Source: Brevibacillus brevis NBRC 100599 (GTDB lineage Bacteria; Bacillota; Bacilli; Brevibacillales; Brevibacillaceae). From it: DNA of 64,000 bases. Shown here piece after piece: positions 24,564 to 32,482 of the stretch. Positions within the stretch are counted from its first letter, which is position 1, and the number at the start of each line of letters is the position of its first letter. Position numbers and translations under genes: made by a program. The stretch is from positions 2,040,001-2,104,000 of the forward strand of contig NC_012491.1 in the NCBI RefSeq assembly GCF_000010165.1, given 5' to 3'. A model generated the notes under the pieces. It saw only the letters and a list, made by a program, of their open reading frames with translations. It searched no databases and was not told where the DNA came from.

Positions 24564-26189
24564 TTGCATAAGTGGAAGAAACTATCATTTTGTGCTGTTC
24601 TGTTAACCAGTTTAGCATTCGCTGGTTGTGGAGCACCGCAAGCAAGCAACACGGGGGAGACGACAGGTGCGAAGCAGGAGCAGAGTAGCGCCCCCCAAAC
24701 AATGCAGGTCAACCTGAACTCAGGTGAGCCAAGCACGATTGATCCTGGACTGGCAGAAGATATCCCTTCAATGTCTGTTGCCCGTGCAGCATTTGATGGC
24801 CTCCTGCGCCTGAATGAAAAAGGCGAGCTAAAAGAGGCGGTCGCAGAGAAGTACGAGGTTTCCGCTGATGGTCTCACGTATACCTTTCATCTGCGGGAGT
24901 CCAAATGGACCAATGGAGATCCGGTTACGGCTCATGACTTCGAATACGCATGGAAACGGGTTCTCGACCCGAAAACCGCTTCCGGTTACGCGTATCAGAT
25001 GTACTATTTGAAAAATGGGCAAGCCTTTAACGCCAACAAGGCAAAAGCCGAAGATGTCGGCGTAAAGGCAACAGACGATAAGACGCTGGTGGTTACGCTG
25101 GAAAACCCGGCGCCGTTTTTCCCGGGACTGGTTGCGTCTGTCACCTATTTCCCGGTCAACAAAAAAGCGGTTGAGGGCAACAAAGAGTGGGCTTCGAAGC
25201 CAGAGACGTACATTTCAAACGGGCCATTCAGCTTGAAAAATTGGGAGCACAAATCAAAGATCGAATTCGAAAAGAACGATTCTTACTGGGATAAGGACGC
25301 TGTCAAATTGTCCAAGCTGACGTTGAACATGATCGAGGATGCCAATACAGAGCTGTCGATGTTTGAAAAAGGTGATCTGGATTGGGCGGGCTCACCACTG
25401 GGCGATTTGCCACTGGATGCGCTAGATGCGCTGAAAGAATCCGGAAAGATGCAATCTCAAGCAACAGCGGGTACGTACTGGTACATTTTTAATACGAAGC
25501 AAAAGCCGTTTGACAACAAAAAGATTCGTCAGGCATTTGCTACGGCAGTCAATCGTCAGGAAATCTCCGATAATGTCGTACCATACAAGAGCACGCCAGC
25601 GACGGGTATTCTCCCGCCGACCATGGCACTCACGCCAGAAGGCTACATCAAAGACGGCGATGTAGAGACCGCGAAGAAGCTCTTGGCGGAAGGTATGAAA
25701 GAAGCGGGGATCAAAGAGTTGCCACCGATCACGATTGCATACAATACATCAGAGGTTAATTCACGTATTGCGACAGTCATTCAGGATCAATGGCGCAAAG
25801 CATTTGGCATCGAAGTCAAACTGGTTAACAAAGAGAACAAGGTTCACCGTGAGGACATGAAGCAAGGGAACTTCACCATCGGTCGTGGTAGCTGGATTGG
25901 CGATTTCAACGATCCGATCAACTTCCTGGAAGTCTTCAAGGGTGGACTGAATACATCCAAATGGGAAAACAAGGAATTCCTCGATTTGCTCGCGCAATCT
26001 GCGAAAGAAGGGGATGTAGCGAAGCGCAAGGAAATCCTCAAGAAGGCTGAACAAATCGTCATGGATGAAATGCCTGCGTTGCCAATCTACTATTTCACCT
26101 ATGCGTGGGTGAAGCAGGATAGCGTTAAAGATGTGGTAGTAGATGCACTCGGGTTCATCGATTTCAAGTACGCTTCCAATCAAAAGTAA
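24564..26189 (+). CDS. Peptide ABC transporter substrate-binding lipoprotein (OppA/DppE-like)
   Basis: The protein has about 541 residues, a lipoprotein signal (HKWKKLSFCAVLLTSLAFAGC) and the SBP_bac_5 fold: SGEPSTIDPGLAEDIPSMSVARAAFDGL, then YTFHLRESKWTNGDPVTAHDFEYAWKRVLDP, the classic peptide-binding-protein signature. The likely start is TTG at 24564, eight bases after GATGGGGG; ATG codons at 24549 and 24516 have no ribosome site. No permease or ATPase is nearby, so it is an orphan receptor that may share a transporter elsewhere. A class I glutamine amidotransferase-like hydrolase follows after 27 bases. Confidence 0.9.
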   Translation: MHKWKKLSFCAVLLTSLAFAGCGAPQASNTGETTGAKQEQSSAPQTMQVNLNSGEPSTIDPGLAEDIPSMSVARAAFDGLLRLNEKGELKEAVAEKYEVSADGLTYTFHLRESKWTNGDPVTAHDFEYAWKRVLDPKTASGYAYQMYYLKNGQAFNANKAKAEDVGVKATDDKTLVVTLENPAPFFPGLVASVTYFPVNKKAVEGNKEWASKPETYISNGPFSLKNWEHKSKIEFEKNDSYWDKDAVKLSKLTLNMIEDANTELSMFEKGDLDWAGSPLGDLPLDALDALKESGKMQSQATAGTYWYIFNTKQKPFDNKKIRQAFATAVNRQEISDNVVPYKSTPATGILPPTMALTPEGYIKDGDVETAKKLLAEGMKEAGIKELPPITIAYNTSEVNSRIATVIQDQWRKAFGIEVKLVNKENKVHREDMKQGNFTIGRGSWIGDFNDPINFLEVFKGGLNTSKWENKEFLDLLAQSAKEGDVAKRKEILKKAEQIVMDEMPALPIYYFTYAWVKQDSVKDVVVDALGFIDFKYASNQK

Positions 26190-26216
26190 TCATGAATCTA
26201 TGAGGGAGTGACTGGC

Positions 26217-26954
26217 GTGCGTCCGATCATTGGTGTGGCATGTACGAAAATGTATTTTCCGAAGAACGATCTCGACCAGTTTTTCTATGTAGGTTCAGGC
26301 TATGTGAACGGAATTGCGCGCAGTGGCGGTACTCCACTGATCTTGCCACTGCTGACGATTCAGGATGCTCCGTTTCGTGAGATGATCGAATCGCTGGACG
26401 GCTTGATTTTGTCCGGTGGTGAAGATCCTGCGCCGCATTTGTACGGCGAAGACCCGCTGCAAGGGCTGGGCGATATCAATTACGAAAGAGACATCACAGA
26501 GCTTGAGATTATCAAGATTGCGTTGGAGCTGAAAAAGCCAATCCTGGGCATTTGCCGCGGGATGCAAATTTTGAATGTGGCGTGTGGCGGCACCCTCATT
26601 CAAGATATCGCGAGTCAAGTACCAGGAGCATTACAGCATGCACAGAAGGGGTCACGGCAATACGGGGCGCACAAGATTACGCTGCAACCTGGCTTTGTAG
26701 CGGATGCCCTCGGAAAGACAGAGGTGCTCGTGAACACCTCTCATCACCAAGCAGTCAAAGACATAGCACCGGGCTTCAAAGTCACAGGATGCGCGGCTGA
26801 TGGTGTGATTGAGGCGATGGAAAGCCTCGACGGGCTACATGTGGGCGTACAGTGGCATCCAGAACGGATGTGGGCACACGACGACGACATGTTGAAGATT
26901 GCCGAGGCATTTGTTGCTCGGATAAAGCAGTTGAAGCTGCAAGTGACTAACTAG
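26217..26954 (+). CDS. Gamma-glutamyl-gamma-aminobutyrate hydrolase-like (peptidase C26)
   Basis: The protein has about 245 residues. The class I glutamine-amidotransferase triad is visible: Cys in PILGICRGMQILNVACGG near residue 113, His and Glu in HVGVQWHPERMW near 215. It also has LDGLILSGGEDPAPHLYGED near 62 and VNTSHHQAVKDIAPGF, features of the PuuD-like C26 family that hydrolyses gamma-glutamyl bonds. GTG at 26217, with GAGGGAG eight bases upstream, is the better start than the overlapping GTG at 26208. It lies directly downstream of the OppA-like lipoprotein, suggesting import and cleavage of gamma-glutamyl peptides. Confidence 0.88.
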   Translation: MRPIIGVACTKMYFPKNDLDQFFYVGSGYVNGIARSGGTPLILPLLTIQDAPFREMIESLDGLILSGGEDPAPHLYGEDPLQGLGDINYERDITELEIIKIALELKKPILGICRGMQILNVACGGTLIQDIASQVPGALQHAQKGSRQYGAHKITLQPGFVADALGKTEVLVNTSHHQAVKDIAPGFKVTGCAADGVIEAMESLDGLHVGVQWHPERMWAHDDDMLKIAEAFVARIKQLKLQVTN

Positions 26955-26966
26955 AGTCGTAATGAG

Positions 26967-27003
26967 AGAAACCGTTCTGGGATTGCCCAGAGCGGTTTTT
27001 TGC
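26967..27003 (+). terminator. Terminator after the C26 hydrolase gene
   Basis: AAACCGTTCTGGG and CCCAGAGCGGTTT pair with one internal mismatch and a four-base loop, followed by a T-run. Confidence 0.85.
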
Positions 27004-27102
27004 GTGTGGGAGGGCTTCCCCGTAGAAGTGTAGGGAAACAAGGATAAATGACAAGCAGAATCGAACTTCACGTAAGAGACTGGATTTTCGTGAGGTGAGT
27101 AT

Positions 27103-27594
27103 TTGAAGAAAATAATTGTTGTTATTTTGCTTTTTCTACTCGTTTTTCCAAGGTTTCTTTTCGCAGAGTATTTTGCTGAACGCGAAATGAAAATGATAAC
27201 CACAAATTATTATCAAGCGCTAATCGATGAAGACTACGCAACGGCTTTCGAGATGCTTTATCTTTATGATGCTAACGGCAGGCACCCAGTTGATGGGACA
27301 ACGTTAAGTAACCATGAAGCGAAAGAATTTTATATGAAAAAGGTCGCCTTCTTACAAGCTCAACAGTATAAAATGAAAGACTTTGAGATCACAAAGATTA
27401 GATACGAAGATGGGCATACTGCCTTTCTTGAAATGAAGTTTGAAGTTGAGCAGGGTGGACAAAGATTTGAACATGCTGAAACCGTACATGTATGGGAAGG
27501 AAAGGTATGGATTATGGGGGAGGAGAAAGATCCGTTCACAAAGTATCGGGATGGGCGAATGAATTTTGACATTCCGAAAGCCCTTGTATACTGA
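27103..27594 (+). CDS. Secreted or membrane-anchored hypothetical protein (163 aa)
   Basis: An N-terminal hydrophobic segment (KKIIVVILLFLLVFPRFLFA) precedes a soluble part: TTNYYQALIDEDYATAFEMLYLYD, then KMKDFEITKIRYEDGHTAFLEMKFEVEQGG and VHVWEGKVWIMGEEKDPF. The arrangement of a helical opening and then antiparallel strands resembles NTF2-like/DUF4878 extracytoplasmic proteins. No function can be given. The start is TTG at 27103 after GAGGTGAG. The peroxiredoxin gene starts 17 bases after its stop. Confidence 0.65.
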   Translation: MKKIIVVILLFLLVFPRFLFAEYFAEREMKMITTNYYQALIDEDYATAFEMLYLYDANGRHPVDGTTLSNHEAKEFYMKKVAFLQAQQYKMKDFEITKIRYEDGHTAFLEMKFEVEQGGQRFEHAETVHVWEGKVWIMGEEKDPFTKYRDGRMNFDIPKALVY

Positions 27595-27611
27595 GGATAG
27601 AGGTGAGAGAA

Positions 27612-28052
27612 ATGTTAAAGGTCGGAGACTCGGCTCCCGTCTTTACGGCGACGAGCACAAAAGGAACCATTGATCTTAGGAATCACATCGGCAAAGAAAA
27701 TATTGTCCTCATCTTCTATCCGGGCGATGATACCCCGATTTGCACGAAGCAGCTATGTGCGGTTCAGGATCACTACAAGAAAATCGAACAAGCAAATACC
27801 CTCGTTTTTGGTGTCAATCCCGGTGGCATGGACAAAAAGCGCTCGTTTGCTGATAAGTTCCGTTATGAATTTCCATTGATCGTGGATGAAGACGAATCCA
27901 TTCGAAAAGCGTATGATGTCGGCAAGGTTCTCGGATTGTTTTTCCAGCAACGTATTGTGTATATCATAGGCAACAACGGAACGATCATCTACGCCAAAAA
28001 AGGAAATCCTCCAGTATCAGAGCTGCTACAGGTAATCGAAAACCAAGCCTAG
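27612..28052 (+). CDS. Peroxiredoxin (BCP/PrxQ-like)
   Basis: The 146-residue thioredoxin-fold peroxidase has VGDSAPVFTATSTKGTIDL at the start, the peroxidatic motif FYPGDDTPICTKQLCAVQDHY near residue 38 (first Cys in TPIC) and a second Cys five residues later, the spacing of 2-Cys PrxQ/BCP enzymes. These reduce hydrogen peroxide and organic peroxides with thioredoxin. The ATG at 27612 follows GAGGTGAG. The gene may be cotranscribed with the upstream hypothetical gene. dinB follows about 70 bases later behind its own promoter. Confidence 0.9.
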   Translation: MLKVGDSAPVFTATSTKGTIDLRNHIGKENIVLIFYPGDDTPICTKQLCAVQDHYKKIEQANTLVFGVNPGGMDKKRSFADKFRYEFPLIVDEDESIRKAYDVGKVLGLFFQQRIVYIIGNNGTIIYAKKGNPPVSELLQVIENQA

Positions 28053-28063
28053 GACGTTCTCGC

Positions 28064-28113
28064 TTGCGTCAATGGACCAAAACAGGGATAATAGAAATGA
28101 GAATGTATGTTTG
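28064..28113 (+). promoter_or_regulatory. dinB promoter with LexA (SOS) box
   Basis: TTGCGT (28064-28069), 17 bases, GATAAT (28087-28092). Just downstream, at 28100-28113, AGAATGTATGTTTG matches the Bacillus LexA consensus CGAAC-N4-GTTYG except at two positions. The box covers the expected transcription start, an ideal place for LexA repression. Confidence 0.65.
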
Positions 28114-28125
28114 GTGGTTATCCCT

Positions 28126-29178
28126 ATGAAAAAAATTCTTCACTTGGATATTGACGCATTTTTCGCGAGTGTAGAGCAGTTAGATCGTCCTGAACTTCGG
28201 GGGAAGCCGGTCATTGTCGGGGGAACTGGCAATCGAGGTGTCGTATCGACCTGTAGCTACGAGGCACGAAAATACGGTGTTCGCTCCGCAATGCCTGTCG
28301 CCATGGCGAGGAAGAAATGTCCGCAAGGCTATTATTTGCCTGTCCGCTATAGCCGTTATATCGAAAAATCTGCTGAAGTCAGACAGATATTTACTTCTTA
28401 TACAGAACGTTATCAAACAGTGGGTCTAGACGAGGCTTATTTGGACGTGTCCCATTATGAGAATGCGGTACCCATCGCCCGCGATATCAAGAGGCGAATC
28501 AAACGAGAGACCGGACTTACTTGCAGCATCGGACTTTCCTACAATATGTCATTGGCTAAGATTGCCAGTGATTTGAAAAAGCCGGATGCCTTTGTCATCA
28601 TCCGACCAGAGCAGGCTTTGGATGTGCTGCGGCCGTTGCCAATTGGCACTTTGCATGGAGTCGGCAAAAAGTCACAAGAGCTGCTCGCGAAAAAGGGGAT
28701 TGAGACGGTAGAGGATTTTTGGCGGCTTTCACTCGATGAGGCCACTACATTATTTGGAAAGTTCGGTCGTTCCCTCTATTACCGGGCGAGGGGAGAAGAC
28801 AATCGCGAAATTGAGATGGACCGCGCGCCGAAATCATCGAGCCGCGAAACGACTCTGCCCTTTGATTTGTTTGACAGAGATGCGATTGCGCCGATTGCTA
28901 CCTCCCTTTTGCGTGAGGTCGAAGAGGATATCCGAGAAGAAGGGGTCGAGCCCCAGACGATTACGCTAAAAATCAAGTACGCGGACTTTACCCAACGAAC
29001 CAAGCAGCACAAGGCTGTGGCTGGGGCTAATTGGCAGGAGCTGTTGGACGATTTGCTCGACGCTTTTGACTATACAGCGGGCGTTCGATTAGTTGGTGTA
29101 GGCTTTTCGAATTTTGCCGAGCAGCAAGGGGAGCGGTACGAACAGCTCTCGATGTTTTCGTGGAAGCTGGGGAGGTAA
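28126..29178 (+). CDS. dinB: DNA polymerase IV (Y-family, DinB)
   Basis: The 350-residue protein has the Y-family motifs: LHLDIDAFFASVEQLDRPEL (residue 5, catalytic Asp), GVVSTCSYEARKYGVRSAMP, VGLDEAYLDVS near 102 (catalytic Asp-Glu) and TCSIGLSYNMSLAKIASDLKKPD near 135. The little-finger domain lies at about 240-340. It carries out error-prone translesion synthesis. The ATG at 28126 is the conserved MKKILHLD start; the upstream frame runs through the promoter. Control by LexA is predicted from the box at 28100-28113. A four-Cys microprotein gene follows after 13 bases. Confidence 0.93.
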   Translation: MKKILHLDIDAFFASVEQLDRPELRGKPVIVGGTGNRGVVSTCSYEARKYGVRSAMPVAMARKKCPQGYYLPVRYSRYIEKSAEVRQIFTSYTERYQTVGLDEAYLDVSHYENAVPIARDIKRRIKRETGLTCSIGLSYNMSLAKIASDLKKPDAFVIIRPEQALDVLRPLPIGTLHGVGKKSQELLAKKGIETVEDFWRLSLDEATTLFGKFGRSLYYRARGEDNREIEMDRAPKSSSRETTLPFDLFDRDAIAPIATSLLREVEEDIREEGVEPQTITLKIKYADFTQRTKQHKAVAGANWQELLDDLLDAFDYTAGVRLVGVGFSNFAEQQGERYEQLSMFSWKLGR

Positions 29179-29191
29179 GGGAGGGAGAACA

Positions 29192-29380
29192 GTGGAGACA
29201 GAGAATGCCTTTCATTGCTGTGCGACCTGTATCCATTTTCGCGTGGAGAAAGGTACGGGAGGAGTCAGCTATCGATGTTCTCGTCTGACCTATGAGACGC
29301 GTCCGGACTATCGATTCCAATGCTGGACTCCGACTGAGAAGGTCAAGCGACTGATGGAAGCACGGAAAAGTAAACGATAA
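29192..29380 (+). CDS. Four/five-cysteine microprotein downstream of dinB
   Basis: The 62-residue protein has cysteines in FHCCATCIHFRVEKG, SYRCSRLTYETRP and FQCWTPTEKV, a CxxC...C...C arrangement fitting a small zinc-binding fold; the C-terminus is basic (KRLMEARKSKR). The start is GTG at 29192, preceded by GGGAGGGAG, 13 bases after the dinB stop, and a terminator follows. It should therefore share the LexA-controlled transcript. The function is unknown; a nucleic-acid or protein-binding accessory of the SOS response is conceivable. Confidence 0.65.
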   Translation: METENAFHCCATCIHFRVEKGTGGVSYRCSRLTYETRPDYRFQCWTPTEKVKRLMEARKSKR

Positions 29381-29397
29381 CGACAAGAGGCACCCCC

Positions 29398-29431
29398 TTC
29401 GTCCGTATCGACAGAGGAGGTGCCTTTCTAT
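29398..29431. terminator. Terminator between dinB operon and convergent GNAT gene
   Basis: AGGCACCCCCT and AGGAGGTGCCT form a stem (29398-29425) followed by TTCTATT on the plus strand. It serves the dinB transcript and overlaps the end of the minus-strand gene. Confidence 0.75.
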
Positions 29432-29874
29432 TCCATTGTCAAGTCGAGGACCATCACTTCCTCCGGTCCATCCATTTCGCCATTGGAGGTAAAGCCTAAC
29501 GACTCATACAGCTTGCGAGCGAACTCGTTTTCAGGATGAATACTCAAGTAAATGCGCGTACAACTGTAGCGTCTGCCCATTTCTTCAACGAGCATGCGCA
29601 GAAACTTTTTGGCGTAACCCTTCCCCTGATGGCGACCATCAATCATAAAGCGATCCAGCCAAATTCGGCTATTCTCTACGTCGATCCCGTGCATGGCATA
29701 ACCGACAGCGATGTCCATGTCATACAGACCGCATGATATCCATTCCGGTTCAAACCCTGATTGGGCGATGGAAAAAGAGTTGCTTTCGATGAAGGCGTGT
29801 TGACCTTCTGTTACAGTCAAGCTGGCAATTTGGCGCCAATTTTCTTTCGTAATTTCACGAATCGACAAGCTCAA
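29428..29874 (-). CDS. GNAT acetyltransferase, BltD (spermine/spermidine acetyltransferase)-like
   Basis: The 148-residue single GNAT domain has GYAMHGIDVENSRIWLDRFM near residue 58, RHQGKGYAKKFLRMLVEEM as the acetyl-CoA loop near 83, and the ending IYLSIHPENEFARKLYESLGF. This resembles Bacillus BltD, which acetylates polyamines and is encoded behind the Blt multidrug transporter. Here too the gene overlaps the MFS gene by four bases (ATGA), so the pair is translationally coupled. Polyamine substrates are inferred from this resemblance and context. Confidence 0.85.
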   Translation of the reverse strand: MSLSIREITKENWRQIASLTVTEGQHAFIESNSFSIAQSGFEPEWISCGLYDMDIAVGYAMHGIDVENSRIWLDRFMIDGRHQGKGYAKKFLRMLVEEMGRRYSCTRIYLSIHPENEFARKLYESLGFTSNGEMDGPEEVMVLDLTME

Positions 29875-31088
29875 AATTTCATCTCGCTTTCCTTGATACT
29901 GAGGCTGGTGGATTTGCTTGCTTTTAATTGGACAAATAGTAAAATGCCGAAGCCAAGTATGGATGCTGCGACGATTAGGAGGGCAGACGATACAGGAAGT
30001 AAATCCGTCAAAATTCCCCCTGCCAGTGGGCCTGCAACCATTCCGATCCCGTGAAACATATTAAAAAGAGAGTAGGCTGTGCCGTATGCACCGCTGCCTC
30101 CTTGGTCAATAATGGCCCCTAACGTACCCAAGGTAGGCGATAAGGTGAAACCAATGCTGGCTCCAATCAGGGCCATTGCGAGCATTGCCTGCCAGAGGGA
30201 GTCGGCCCACGCTAAAAATGGCAGAAACACAGCCAACGTCATGATTCCACCAAACATGAGTTTATACGGATTCATGCGGCCAGAAAGAGAGCCGGCAACT
30301 GGGGCGATCATTCCGTACGCGAGTGTCATGACCCCAAACAAAAGACCAATCGTTGTCGGCGTCATGCTGAGTTTCTCTGTAAAAAATACGGGTAACGTCG
30401 GTTCCAGCAAGCAAAGGGAGATCTCAGCCAACAGGACGATCCCAGCGATAAAGATGACTTGCGGATTGCGGATGAATCCACCGACATGAAGCTTTTCGCT
30501 GACAGTTTTCGTCGCGTCTTCCTTCAAGAACAAGTAGACCAGCACAATGTTGATTACGGTAAAGGCTGCTGCTGCCAGAAAAGGCATGCGATGGTCACTG
30601 ATTTCAAACAGCCATCCGCCAATCGGCGCTCCGAGCAATGTACCGGTCGAAATCGCCGTCAATGCAATTCCCATTACAGTTCCGCGCATTTTGGATGGGA
30701 ACAAATCCGCCAAGAGGGCAAGGGCAGTTGGCCATGTAGCCGCAGCAGCAATACCTTGAACAAAACGCGCGGTAATCAACAAGCCCATTGTTTCAGAGAA
30801 AGCAAACAACAACGTGGAAGCAGCAAGACCGAGCAAACCGATCAAAAGCATGGTCCGTCTGCCCATCCGATCGGATATCGGTCCGAAAATAGGAGTGGCA
30901 ATGAGCATTGCGATCGCATAGCTGCTAAACAGCACGCCCATCATTGTAGAGGATGGCTGCAGCTTTTCCGTAAAATAAGGAACAATCGGAATCAATAAGC
31001 TATACAGTAGCATATCGATGAAAAGGATCAGGATGACAAACAAAAGTCCGATTCGTTGTTGTTTGGTCATTTGTGTAAAAATGGACAT
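29871..31088 (-). CDS. MFS drug-efflux transporter (Blt/Bmr-like, DHA1 type)
   Basis: The 405-residue protein has 12 predicted helices and MFS motifs: ILFIDMLLYSLLIPIVPYFTEKLQ in helix 1, motif A GPISDRMGRRTML near residue 68, and the DHA1 antiporter motif C LTAISTGTLLGAPIGGWLF near 145. DHA1 antiporters export drugs and sometimes polyamines using the proton gradient. The ATG at 31088 follows AAGAGGTG; the longer frame crosses the operator region. It is followed by a BltD-like acetyltransferase and preceded by a TetR regulator on the same strand. The equivalent Bacillus locus uses a MerR-type BltR instead. Confidence 0.88.
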   Translation of the reverse strand: MSIFTQMTKQQRIGLLFVILILFIDMLLYSLLIPIVPYFTEKLQPSSTMMGVLFSSYAIAMLIATPIFGPISDRMGRRTMLLIGLLGLAASTLLFAFSETMGLLITARFVQGIAAAATWPTALALLADLFPSKMRGTVMGIALTAISTGTLLGAPIGGWLFEISDHRMPFLAAAAFTVINIVLVYLFLKEDATKTVSEKLHVGGFIRNPQVIFIAGIVLLAEISLCLLEPTLPVFFTEKLSMTPTTIGLLFGVMTLAYGMIAPVAGSLSGRMNPYKLMFGGIMTLAVFLPFLAWADSLWQAMLAMALIGASIGFTLSPTLGTLGAIIDQGGSGAYGTAYSLFNMFHGIGMVAGPLAGGILTDLLPVSSALLIVAASILGFGILLFVQLKASKSTSLSIKESEMKF

Positions 31089-31108
31089 GATGGAACACCT
31101 CTTAACTA

Positions 31109-31138
31109 TAAAAACTATTTTTGTTTTATTGGTTTTCT
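31109..31138. promoter_or_regulatory. Operator-like element ahead of the MFS gene
   Basis: A 30-base A/T-rich element starting TAAAAACTATTTTTG and ending GGTTTTCT lies 21 bases upstream of the MFS start. Read on the plus strand, it matches 26 of 30 positions of an element ahead of tetR (31790-31819, read on the minus strand). A separate inverted repeat, CGTGGTC...GACCACG, lies at 31154-31185. Confidence 0.55.
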
Positions 31139-31194
31139 TACAAAGAACGATATCGTGGTCTTCCAATGTTAGTGGGATGACCACGAGTCATTTG

Positions 31195-31743
31195 TTACCT
31201 TTTATCGGCTGGTACCAATCCAAATAAGAGGACATCTACAATAGCGGATAGCGCTTCTGAGACTGTAATCTGGTTTTTCATGTAAAATCGCTGGTCGAGT
31301 GTAGAATTCAGCGCATCGACAATGACCTTCAGCATGAGCGTGACGTCCATATTGACGATGAGTCCTTCTCGAATCGCTTGCTCGAGTAGGTGGCGAAGTG
31401 TCTGCCAATCCTCGGATAGAGAAGCCTCAACTTGGGCATATTGCTCAGGATAATATCGCTTCATCTGTTCGAGGATGCGCAAATCATAAAATTCATAGTG
31501 TGTCGGTAAAACCATCATGACGCCTTTGATTTTTTCGATAAGAGAGAGACTGTTGTCTGCGAGGATTTGCTGTGTTTTTTCATCGCCCTCTTCAAAGGAC
31601 TGCTGTATGATTGTTTCCAGAATTTCCACTTTGGATGAGAAGTGCTCGTATAACGTGCGTTTGCTGATCCCGAGCCGCTTCGCCAAATCATCCATGGAGA
31701 ATTTCATGCCTTTATCGCGAATCTCTTCAATGAAACCCTTCAT
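31195..31743 (-). CDS. TetR/AcrR-family repressor
   Basis: The N-terminal helix-turn-helix is FSMDDLAKRLGISKRTLYEHFSSKVEIL (residues 15-42 from the ATG), followed by a ligand-binding helical domain to residue 182. The first ATG at 31743 has no ribosome site and would clip helix 1. Upstream, GGGGG is followed by in-frame ATT codons (ATT GCA ATT AAA AAC CGG ATC ATG), so the true start may be a rare ATT around 31758-31764. It is upstream of the MFS/BltD-like pair on the same strand. Matching operator-like elements lie ahead of both genes, so it probably represses both. Confidence 0.85.
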   Translation of the reverse strand: MKGFIEEIRDKGMKFSMDDLAKRLGISKRTLYEHFSSKVEILETIIQQSFEEGDEKTQQILADNSLSLIEKIKGVMMVLPTHYEFYDLRILEQMKRYYPEQYAQVEASLSEDWQTLRHLLEQAIREGLIVNMDVTLMLKVIVDALNSTLDQRFYMKNQITVSEALSAIVDVLLFGLVPADKR

Positions 31744-31789
31744 GATCCGGTTTTTAATTGCAATCGACCCCCAGCCAAAACAACGGAAT

Positions 31790-31819
31790 AGAAAACCATA
31801 AAAACAAAAATAGTTTTCT
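31790..31819. promoter_or_regulatory. Operator-like element ahead of tetR
   Basis: AGAAAAC at 31790-31796 and GTTTTCT at 31813-31819 are inverted arms around an A/T-rich centre. The element lies just downstream of the tetR promoter, where bound repressor would block transcription. It matches 31109-31138 closely. Confidence 0.55.
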
Positions 31820-31829
31820 TAGTAACGCT

Positions 31830-31858
31830 ATTTTACACAGGATGAGAGTGCAATGCAA
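31830..31858 (-). promoter_or_regulatory. tetR promoter
   Basis: On the minus strand TTGCAT (31853-31858), 17 bases, TAAAAT (31830-31835). Confidence 0.55.
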
Positions 31859-31879
31859 GTGGTGATCATGCTTTTTGTT

Positions 31880-31909
31880 TTGCAACCAAGTGGTCGATTA
31901 TGGTATAGT
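31880..31909 (+). promoter_or_regulatory. Promoter of the yqeG operon
   Basis: TTGCAA (31880-31885), 18 bases, TATAGT (31904-31909), about 49 bases ahead of the yqeG start. Confidence 0.6.
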
Positions 31910-31957
31910 AAGTGCCGAAATCGCGGTTGATTGCTTCACATCATTTGGAGGTGCCCC

Positions 31958-32482
31958 GTGTTTTTAGAGAAGCTGATGCCTAGTCAGTTCGTCGAATCAA
32001 TCCATCACATTGACATAGATCAATTGAAACGAAATAACATCCGTGCGGTGATTACAGACTTGGATAATACCTTGGTGGAATGGGACAGGCCACATGCAAC
32101 CGAGGAGGTCATCAACTGGCTTGCTCGCATGCATGAGGCAGGCATACAGGTCACTGTTGTCTCCAACAACAACAAGGAGCGTGTAGACCGCTTCTGTGCC
32201 CCATTAAATCTCGGGTTTATTTATGCGGCCAAAAAGCCGACAAACCGTGCCTTTTTGCAGGCAGTGCGGCAGATGAATGTAACCATCGCTGAGACTGTTG
32301 TCATTGGCGATCAATTGTTTACCGATGTGCTGGGAGGAAATCGATTAGGATTTCATACGATCCTAGTTGTTCCTGTAGCCCAGACGGATGGTTTTTGGAC
32401 GCGCTTTAATCGTCAGATGGAGCGTGTGGCCCTTATTTGGATGGAGAGGAAAGGAATGGTTTCGTGGAGGAGAAAAGCATGA
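31958..32482 (+). CDS. yqeG: HAD-superfamily IIIA phosphatase YqeG
   Basis: The 174-residue protein has HAD motif I AVITDLDNTLVEWDRP near residue 30, motif II VTVVSNNN near 66 and motif IV ETVVIGDQLFTDVLGG near 108. It belongs to the YqeG subgroup found at the head of this operon in Bacilli; its substrate is not established. The start is GTG at 31958, preceded by GGAGGTG; the nine extra upstream codons lack support. The stop overlaps the yqeH start (ATGA). Confidence 0.92.
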   Translation: MFLEKLMPSQFVESIHHIDIDQLKRNNIRAVITDLDNTLVEWDRPHATEEVINWLARMHEAGIQVTVVSNNNKERVDRFCAPLNLGFIYAAKKPTNRAFLQAVRQMNVTIAETVVIGDQLFTDVLGGNRLGFHTILVVPVAQTDGFWTRFNRQMERVALIWMERKGMVSWRRKA

